NCBI GenBank assembly: GCA_021767705.1
Contig: JAASSU010000008.1
Location: forward strand, 1-35,166
From: Bacteroidota bacterium
GTDB lineage: Bacteria > Bacteroidota > Bacteroidia > Bacteroidales > JAIPAH01
Length of the DNA stretch: 35,166 nucleotides
Direction of reading: 5' to 3'
The notes under the pieces were generated by a model that saw only the letters and a list, made by a program, of their open reading frames with translations, searched no databases and was not told the origin of the DNA. Positions 28,672 through 35,166 of the stretch are shown here, piece after piece. The position numbers and the translations under genes are program-made. Within the stretch, counting starts at the first letter, position 1, and every line of letters starts with the position of its first letter.

Positions 28672-29889
28672 ATGAGTAAAAAAGAAAATTATCCCGCACA
28701 TTACCCCCAAGAGAGGCCGCCGTTAGAGGCGCTATTGCACTATATCAGTTTTTTACTACGCTATAAATACTTTATTTTTGGGGTGACTTCTTTCTTTGCT
28801 GTATCGGTTGTAGTATTTTCACTTATTTCAATACGTTTGCCACCAGAAAAGAGCTATATGCCAAACTATTTTGAATCCAATGCAGTGCTGATTATTAACC
28901 AGGATACCGTTAGCGGCTTCGACAGTATTCTTACAACTCTGGGTGTAAGTCCGGATATGGCGGCAGAGGGGTTGAATTATGGCGATCTTGCAATGAATGT
29001 GTTACACAGTAGACCCTTCCTGGACAATATAGTGAATAGGCTTAACATAGCTGAGAAATATAATATAGACGAAAACGTCAGAACCAAATCACGCAGATTA
29101 TTAATTCAAAACAGTAATATCGAATTTGATATGCGTACCGGTACATTGCAAATAAGTTATCAAGATATTGATCCAGTGTTTGCCCGTGATGTTGTGCAGA
29201 CTATGGTAGACAATTTACAAGAGTGGTTCCAGAGATGGGAAGGAACAAGTACACAACAGGAGCTGTCTACTGTCAGAGATAAAATAAATGAAGTATCGGT
29301 TGAAATACAAAGATTAGAAGAAGAGATAAAGGCGTTTCAGAAGGAATATGGAGTATTATCGATAGACCAGCTTGCTGAAGCACAGGCTGAGCGACTTTCA
29401 GATTTACGATCACAACTTATTCAAACAGAAGTAGAAATAAAAAACTATGCAGGTTTCTCTAATATAGAGGACCAAGCAATAATTCAACTCCAGGCACAAC
29501 GCGACAGTTTACAGGAGCTTATTAGACAAATTGAAGAAGGGGCAGGGAGTGGATCACATAAACTGCCTTCGTTAGAAGAACTGCCGGAACTCGCAATAGA
29601 CTTTACTCACCTGCAAATGTCCCATCAACTACAAATGCGTATTTATCAAAATTTAATGGAACAATATGAAGTTCAAAAATTAAGCGTTACTGCAAGTAGT
29701 GTTTTTAATGTGTTGGAACCTCCTGAAATACCTGAAGAAAAAACTGGTCCAATGCGTGGAGAATTATGTATCAAAGTAACTTTAGTTGGCTTCATAGCAA
29801 GCATATTATTAGCAATTTTTATAGAGCTAATAAAAAATATTAAGAATGATCCTAGAAAAAAGAAAATACTAAAAGGTGAGGAAGTATAA
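28672..29889 (+). CDS. Wzz-type chain-length determinant protein without a kinase domain
   Basis: N-terminal TM after LLHYISFLLRYKYFIFG, coiled-coil middle (EVSVEIQRLEEEIKAFQKEYG), PPEIPEEKTGPMRGELCIKVTLVGFIASILLAIFIELIKNI. Confidence 0.85.
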   Translation: MSKKENYPAHYPQERPPLEALLHYISFLLRYKYFIFGVTSFFAVSVVVFSLISIRLPPEKSYMPNYFESNAVLIINQDTVSGFDSILTTLGVSPDMAAEGLNYGDLAMNVLHSRPFLDNIVNRLNIAEKYNIDENVRTKSRRLLIQNSNIEFDMRTGTLQISYQDIDPVFARDVVQTMVDNLQEWFQRWEGTSTQQELSTVRDKINEVSVEIQRLEEEIKAFQKEYGVLSIDQLAEAQAERLSDLRSQLIQTEVEIKNYAGFSNIEDQAIIQLQAQRDSLQELIRQIEEGAGSGSHKLPSLEELPELAIDFTHLQMSHQLQMRIYQNLMEQYEVQKLSVTASSVFNVLEPPEIPEEKTGPMRGELCIKVTLVGFIASILLAIFIELIKNIKNDPRKKKILKGEEV

Positions 29890-30109
29890 CGCAGATATCG
29901 AATTATTACTTTATAAGATAAATAATACAAAACCTATTAGAGTTTAGTTGTTGAAATGATAGATACACCAATTTATGGTTATTGGGTTATTAGATTCTAT
30001 CCCAAAGTTATTCCCCCGTTGATTTGGAACTACATATCTTAACTTTACAATTTAGAAAATCATGGGTACACTACTGTTTAAAGGAGCATTTTGCCGAAGG
30101 TTCACAATT

Positions 30110-31330
30110 ATGAAAAGAGTTTTGCTACTTTGTGCTTTACTCGCTATTACTTCCGCGCTTTTGTTTGCTCAGGAAATACAGGTCCCCCAAACTGGTCAGG
30201 AATTAACAGAAGACGAAGAAGGGGCTATCGTCATCGATCAAGCCGAACAGATGGTAGAAGAGCAGGTAAACCGCTTGCAACTGGCGGTATCGAATGAAAA
30301 TTATCCTGTTACACCTGGTGATATTTACCGGCTGTCCTTCAGTGCTGCAGGTTCGCCCGTTTCGAATCAAGTAATTGTTGAAAGTGACTATTCTATAAAC
30401 TTAGGCATTTTTGGGGAAATAGATGCCCGGGGTATTAATTTTCCCGAGCTTAAAAAGCAGATAGAACGGTTGATACTCGAGGGATATCCGCGCAGTTTGC
30501 CATCGCTTAGTATGATATCAATCGGCACTTTTCAAGTACCGGTTGTAGGTGAGATACCTCGTACAAGATATGTAACTGCGTGGGGCTTATCCAGACTCAG
30601 TGAAATAGTAAACGATGTTATTGGCCGTCATTCATCTCTAAGAGATGTACGGGTTATCTCCCAGAATGGAACCTGGCGGGAATTTGACCTTTGGATGGCC
30701 AATTACAAGGGTGATCTGACTCAGAATCCGTATGTGCGGCCGGGTGACCGGGTTGAAATATCCCGGGTGGAAAAAGAGATTCAGATAAATGGTGAAGTAT
30801 ATAGGCCCGGTAGATATCAGCTGCGATCAGGTGAGAGTTTGCAGGATGTTGAGTTTTTCTCGGGCGGTTTTACCCCTCTGGCCGATCTTAACCGTATAAC
30901 GGTTGAACGTTATAGTGGTGAAGAAGCCGAACTGATAGTACTGGATTACGATGAATATAACACTACCTTTGAGTTTGAAGACCGTGATATTGTAACCGTT
31001 CCATCCAAACGAAGTGAAGATTTACAGGTTACGGTTGTAGGCGCTGTTTTTAATCCCGGTCGATATGAGTATAATCCACCAGAAAAATTTATGTACTATG
31101 TGAATCAGGCCGGAGGAATTGATTTTGAACGTAACTCGGATAACGAAGTGACAATAGTAGACAGATATGGGAACAGTCGTAACCCGGAGTTGCCGATAAT
31201 GCCAGGAGATACGGTTACGGTTTTGAATAATGACTTTGTGTATAATTTCAATAGATATTTTCCTGTTGTGACCACTGGCTTCGCGTTTATTCTAACCATC
31301 ATAGAAATTGTGAACTTAGCCAATCAATAG
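30110..31330 (+). CDS. polysaccharide export protein (Wza/SLBB-domain)
   Basis: MKRVLLLCALLAITSALLFAQ signal; YPVTPGDIYRLSF...YSINLGIFGEIDARGINFPELKKQIERLI; SLBB-like INGEVYRPGRYQLRSGESLQDVEFFSGGF and VVGAVFNPGRYEYNPPEKFMYYVNQAGG. Confidence 0.9.
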   Translation: MKRVLLLCALLAITSALLFAQEIQVPQTGQELTEDEEGAIVIDQAEQMVEEQVNRLQLAVSNENYPVTPGDIYRLSFSAAGSPVSNQVIVESDYSINLGIFGEIDARGINFPELKKQIERLILEGYPRSLPSLSMISIGTFQVPVVGEIPRTRYVTAWGLSRLSEIVNDVIGRHSSLRDVRVISQNGTWREFDLWMANYKGDLTQNPYVRPGDRVEISRVEKEIQINGEVYRPGRYQLRSGESLQDVEFFSGGFTPLADLNRITVERYSGEEAELIVLDYDEYNTTFEFEDRDIVTVPSKRSEDLQVTVVGAVFNPGRYEYNPPEKFMYYVNQAGGIDFERNSDNEVTIVDRYGNSRNPELPIMPGDTVTVLNNDFVYNFNRYFPVVTTGFAFILTIIEIVNLANQ

Positions 31331-31414
31331 TAATTAACACATGAGTATTTCCAACTATTGCTGAAGAACGTGTGCAACTACTAATGCTTTCATTCCTTTA
31401 GTAGGAGTTTGTTT

Positions 31415-32395
31415 ATGAATTTATTATTTAATCATTCTAAAGTTAGTTTAGTTTTTTTAACCATTGTTTTTCTCTTATTGTGTGGATGCACAGATACTAT
31501 ACCAAATACAACCGGTGAGCCTGATTCAAATAACTCCCGTATAGCAAATCATAAATCTGCTAATATGTTAAGATTAGGAAAAATACCCGAATCTGCAATT
31601 CAAGATGCAAAAGATAGTTTACATATTGGTTATGGACATACATCACACGGTCGACAGATCACCGAAGGGATGAGTGGTTTAATTGATTTTGCAAATTTAG
31701 GTGGAATCGGTAGTACTTATTCCGAAAACCTTTTTACATGGAATAGTGGCGGTGTCAATGGCGCTTTAGATTTGCGGGATAATGGTGATGGATATTTGCC
31801 AGGTGATTTAGGAGATTCATCGTGGGTAGAGAACACACGTGATTTTTTAACACAATATGAGTGCAATGTAATAATTTGGTCTTGGTGTGGACAAGTTTCA
31901 AGTATTAGTGAACAAGGCTTGATTGATCACTATTTAGCGCCTATGAATCAGTTGGAGCATGATTATCCTTTAGTTACTTTTGTCTATATGACAGGTCACT
32001 TGGATGGTAGGGGAGAAACTGGGAATTTACATCTAAGAAATGAACAAATACGAACCTACTGTAAAGCCAATGACAAATGGCTCTATGATTTTGCAGATAT
32101 AGAAAGCTACGATCCAGATGGAAACTATTACCTTGATAGATATGCAAATGATGGGTGTTGGTATGATTATGACAGTGATGGCCCCGTTCTTGATGAAAAC
32201 GGTGATGGTTTTCCCGATGATCAAGATGATAGAAATTGGGCTGAAGCTTGGCAAAATAGTCATACTGAAGGGGAAGATTGGTATAGTTGTAATTCTCCTC
32301 ACAGTCAGCCATTGAATGCAAATATGAAGGCGTATGCGGCTTGGTGGATGTGGTCGCGGATCGCAGGCTGGAATGAAGATATTCAGAATAAATAA
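31415..32395 (+). CDS. secreted SGNH-like lipoprotein of the GHxSxG family, with an embedded D-x-D-x-D-G calcium-binding-like segment
   Basis: Lipobox signal LLLCGC; LHIGYGHTSHGRQITEGMSGLIDF; NVIIWSWCGQVSSISE; LEHDYPLVTFVYMTGHL; NEQIRTYCKANDKWLYDFADIES; DYDSDGPVLDENGDGFPDDQDD; NANMKAYAAWWMW. Confidence 0.65.
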   Translation: MNLLFNHSKVSLVFLTIVFLLLCGCTDTIPNTTGEPDSNNSRIANHKSANMLRLGKIPESAIQDAKDSLHIGYGHTSHGRQITEGMSGLIDFANLGGIGSTYSENLFTWNSGGVNGALDLRDNGDGYLPGDLGDSSWVENTRDFLTQYECNVIIWSWCGQVSSISEQGLIDHYLAPMNQLEHDYPLVTFVYMTGHLDGRGETGNLHLRNEQIRTYCKANDKWLYDFADIESYDPDGNYYLDRYANDGCWYDYDSDGPVLDENGDGFPDDQDDRNWAEAWQNSHTEGEDWYSCNSPHSQPLNANMKAYAAWWMWSRIAGWNEDIQNK

Positions 32396-32616
32396 ATTAT
32401 TGTTGAGTTCTAGATCACTGGCCAACAAAAATATGGTAGTTGGTACAATACTGATTCTGTCACTGGCTTAGATTGAGAAACTTGTGAATATAGATATGAA
32501 AATAGAAATGATTTGTAAAAAGGTAGTGTCTTATCCAAGTAAGTATATCATCTTCAGAACTTAACGCGTTTGTTAAAAATCAAAATGACACAAATTATCA
32601 GCATCTCCTTGACGTT

Positions 32617-33294
32617 ATGAATGCTTTAGGTAAACAACCAATCATTCCTGCATTTCAACTGTTAAGTGGAATTGCGGTTCAGTGCCAGTCTTGTAATTTA
32701 AGTAAACAAAAAAAATATACTGTAGAAAGCAACTTTAATACCATAATTACGGTCGATGAACCTGTAGAGTTTACTGAAGTCGTAGATAATAATGAAATAA
32801 AATACATATGGTATAACTTCGATGGGTTTGGGGGGCAACTAGATTTTGAATCATCAGTTGAACTAAGGTTCAAGTTCAATCACTACCGTTGTCATATGCT
32901 TCGAAAAAAAGAATATTATAAAAAAGTTGTAATCAAGAATAGTAGTACTGAATTGTTTGCTAACTTGCTTGGTTTACGTAACTCTATTATTCTTTCTGAC
33001 ATGTGGTATCTCGCTTCGCTTTCTACATTCGTTATGGTCCTTGATTGGAACGAAGAAATGTCAGGAGACAAAGAAGCAACACCCTTTTATAAATACATTA
33101 GGTTGAGCTTCAATCAAGATTTTAGTTGCATTCCAAAATCTGTGATATATGAATATGATGTGCATTTTGAAGGAAAGAGAACATTGTACTATTTTTTTCG
33201 TGTAATTGATGATTATAATGAACTTATAAACGGTGAGTTAAAAGTAGACTATATTAGTAAGAAAAGTTTGCTCAGATTCACCAAGGATAACTAA
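32617..33294 (+). CDS. hypothetical protein, possibly 5'-truncated or frameshifted
   Basis: Open frame extends upstream of the ATG (VSISSSELNAFVKNQNDTNYQHLLDV-M...) to a TAG at 32524 with no ATG/GTG/TTG seen; no recognised family; CQSC motif near the N-terminus. Confidence 0.4.
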   Translation: MNALGKQPIIPAFQLLSGIAVQCQSCNLSKQKKYTVESNFNTIITVDEPVEFTEVVDNNEIKYIWYNFDGFGGQLDFESSVELRFKFNHYRCHMLRKKEYYKKVVIKNSSTELFANLLGLRNSIILSDMWYLASLSTFVMVLDWNEEMSGDKEATPFYKYIRLSFNQDFSCIPKSVIYEYDVHFEGKRTLYYFFRVIDDYNELINGELKVDYISKKSLLRFTKDN

Positions 33295-33455
33295 TTCACT
33301 TAAAAGTTATTCAATTTAGACGTAGTTTGAAGTGAGCGGCTGCCTTTTATTTATAAACTAGCTTAAAGATCTTATTGGTTTACACTTTGCATCCAGGTTG
33401 AGATGCATTTGAAAACTATCTATAGGCCACTGTTCATTACTATGTCCACACATCT

Positions 33456-33524
33456 CCAGACAGAAAGCCATTAAATACGTACATCAAGATCTATGTCGCC
33501 TTGAATGTTAAGATTCAGAATTAA
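33456..33524 (+). pseudogene. short C-terminal relic of the GHxSxG SGNH-like family
   Basis: PDRKPLNTYIKIYVALNVKIQN* resembles SPHSQPLNANMKAYAAWWMWSRI in the 31415 protein and ININMKAYAAW in the 11677 fragment. Confidence 0.4.
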
Positions 33525-33598
33525 AACTAAAAGGGAAAACTACGCTTATATGCGCCCAAAAGGGCTAATTTGTTTGACATAGGAGTTATTCGGCAAAT

Positions 33599-34087
33599 AT
33601 GAGATCAAAAAAAGCAATTTTTTTTCCGATTCTTTTTATGGCATTCCTTGCTACTATCCATTCGAGTGGTGCTGAAAAAGTAATCTTAACCCTCTCTACC
33701 GGAGCCACTGTCGACGTGGCCCCCTTTGGGGTGGAGCAGGTATACTTTACCGGGCAGGTGGAGGGCTTTTTGGCCGGTGCGGTGGGGCTGGGGGTAAAGG
33801 CTTCATTTGCGATTCATGAGGACTCGACGATGCTGCGGCTGCCGGCGGTGCTGCGGCTGCGGCTGTTGCGTGGCGCCGAGGGGGTGTTTGAGCTGTACGG
33901 CTACGGCGGGGCGGGGGTGGAGTTTTACCGGTCTAAGCTGCATACTACCGACTCGCTGATGCTGACCGGCGGGGTTTCTCTGCTGTGGGGGTGGTTCTAT
34001 GTGGATGTGCCGGTGGTGCGGGCGCTGCGCGATTACAATACGGACTCCGATTTCGGGGTTACTGCGGGGCTTTGCCTGCGCCTGTGA
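33599..34087 (+). CDS. predicted secreted protein, beta-rich, unknown function
   Basis: Signal peptide KKAIFFPILFMAFLATIHSSGA, then glycine/aromatic strand pattern; ATG with upstream AGGAG. Confidence 0.5.
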   Translation: MRSKKAIFFPILFMAFLATIHSSGAEKVILTLSTGATVDVAPFGVEQVYFTGQVEGFLAGAVGLGVKASFAIHEDSTMLRLPAVLRLRLLRGAEGVFELYGYGGAGVEFYRSKLHTTDSLMLTGGVSLLWGWFYVDVPVVRALRDYNTDSDFGVTAGLCLRL

Positions 34088-34166
34088 GGGTTGCTAAACG
34101 TCATTTGCAATGACCCGGGCAGTCGTTATGGGAACTGACCCACCAAATACCGCCACTTCTATGTTT

Positions 34167-34943
34167 TCATGGTAGCTCTTCTACACCCTTTGTCAAGGAT
34201 TTTGTAGATGCAATAAAACTGTTCATCCGATAGCTTTCTCCTTCGATTGATATCTTGATCGCCCGGTGTACCAACCGGTCCATTGCCGCGCTTCCCATCA
34301 GAGGATTTGTGAAAACCTGCTGCCACTCGGCGAAGTCCCGATTGCTGGTGAGAATGGTTGAGAGGCGTTCGTAGCGACTTGAGATGAGGTCGTACAGGTC
34401 TGTTTGATTTGCATCTGAAAGCGGACGCAGACCAAAGTCATCAAGGATCAGGAGCGGAATGGTTTTTACCGTTGCCATGCGTCTTTCCACACTCCCATCC
34501 GCTCGACCGGAATGAATCCATTGCAGCAGCTCGTGGGTACCGCGGTACAGCACATCTATGTTCTTCAGGCATGCCTCGTTGCCGATGGCCTGAGAGAGGT
34601 GCGTTTTTCCAACTCCGCTTGGACCTACGAAAAAGAGATTTCGCTTTTCAACGAGAAAGTTGCAGGTGCACAGCTCCCTGATCGTCGGCTTATGGATTTT
34701 CTTGTTAAACTGAAAATCGAAACTTGCTAAGGTTTTCTCCGGGTTGAGCCCCGAGCGACCTAAGCGCCGAGAGAGTTGTTTATTGTCCCGACGCTCTACC
34801 TCATCAGTGAGAAGGTTCAGAAGAAACTGGGAGTATTCCTGTTTCTCCTCCATTGCCTGCGCCATTCGCTGCTCAAGGGTTTCGAGGATTCCCGAGAGCT
34901 TTAGACGCAGGAGCTTGGGTTTTAACTGGGCTACATCATTCAT
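34167..34943 (-). CDS. istB: IS21 family helper ATPase IstB
   Basis: LVEKRNLFFVGPSGVGKTHLSQAIGNEACLKNIDVLYRGTHELL...PLLILDDFGLRPLSDANQTDLYDLISSRYERLSTILTSNRDFAEWQQVFTNPLMGSAAMDRLVHRAIKISIEGESYR. Confidence 0.96.
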   Translation of the reverse strand: MNDVAQLKPKLLRLKLSGILETLEQRMAQAMEEKQEYSQFLLNLLTDEVERRDNKQLSRRLGRSGLNPEKTLASFDFQFNKKIHKPTIRELCTCNFLVEKRNLFFVGPSGVGKTHLSQAIGNEACLKNIDVLYRGTHELLQWIHSGRADGSVERRMATVKTIPLLILDDFGLRPLSDANQTDLYDLISSRYERLSTILTSNRDFAEWQQVFTNPLMGSAAMDRLVHRAIKISIEGESYRMNSFIASTKSLTKGVEELP

Positions 34944-35166
34944 GGCCGCACCTCCTGTCTCTCTCCCGGTTCAAAGTAACCGGGAGACCTGGCAAAGGTG
35001 AAACAGTAATTGCCGGCTGAACTGATTGCCTGCTGGTCTGGCAGCTGATCAAGCCCCTTGGTAAGGATTCGCTTGACTACGGAGTATTCAGGGCTCTCAT
35101 ACAGCAGTGCCCTACGGCAAGCTGAGGTAACACGATCGCTGCCGTAGCGGGAGATCAGGTGCAATA
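34940..35166 (-). CDS. istA: IS21 family transposase IstA, C-terminal part (runs off the window)
   Basis: Open frame to the window edge, ATGA overlap with the istB start, position characteristic of istA-istB. Confidence 0.75.
   Translation of the reverse strand, partial: LHLISRYGSDRVTSACRRALLYESPEYSVVKRILTKGLDQLPDQQAISSAGNYCFTFARSPGYFEPGERQEVRP

Larger units (their letters stand above)
34115..35166 (-). mobile_element. IS21-family insertion sequence, incomplete in window
   Basis: istB plus the 3' end of istA; terminal end expected between about 34088 and 34166, not resolved. Confidence 0.75.

Noticed and set aside
31974-32428. Minus-strand His/Ile-rich ORFs (31974..32321, 32033..32428)
   Set aside because: Biased composition is a by-product of the Asp/Asn-rich codons (GAT/AAT) of the SGNH-like gene on the opposite strand
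34100-34114. Inverted repeat GTCATT-TGC-AATGAC near the IS21 end
   Set aside because: Short stem without a T-tract; cannot be assigned as an IS terminal repeat or terminator without the other end of the element
1-35166. CRISPR arrays, tRNA and rRNA genes
   Set aside because: No regularly spaced direct repeats, cloverleaf tRNA sequence or rRNA-like conserved stretch noticed by eye

Overview
The window carries a large surface or exopolysaccharide biosynthesis locus. Gene content resembles a spirochaete-like genome, but no taxonomic marker was tested. The left flank (about 1-5300) is GC-richer. It holds a LuxR-type regulator, a PilZ protein, a polyprenyl-phosphate sugar transferase with an N-terminal degenerate-GGDEF-like region, an acyl carrier protein, a NadE-like ATP-pyrophosphatase, and divergent rfbC/rfbA. 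The AT-richer core (about 5400-33600) is a mostly plus-strand, translationally coupled Wzx/Wzy-type cluster. It encodes a GT26 (WecG/TagA) enzyme, an OafA-type acyltransferase, a CysE-like acetyltransferase, a Wzy-like membrane protein, three GT2 enzymes, a Wzx flippase, a secreted beta-helix protein, two polysaccharide deacetylases, FemAB/GNAT/ATP-grasp/kinase-like modification enzymes, a Gfo/Idh oxidoreductase, an SDR epimerase, a GT4 enzyme, Wzz and a Wza/SLBB export protein. The most unusual content is a family of secreted GHxSxG-containing SGNH-like proteins. There are two intact members (7474-8328 and 31415-32395), one multi-frameshift pseudogene that also retains a lipoprotein signal peptide and an InlB B-repeat (about 10836-11997), and a short C-terminal relic (about 33456-33524). 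The right edge is an IS21-family element (istB plus the 3' part of istA). All calls come from reading the sequence and the supplied ORF translations; no database search was run.
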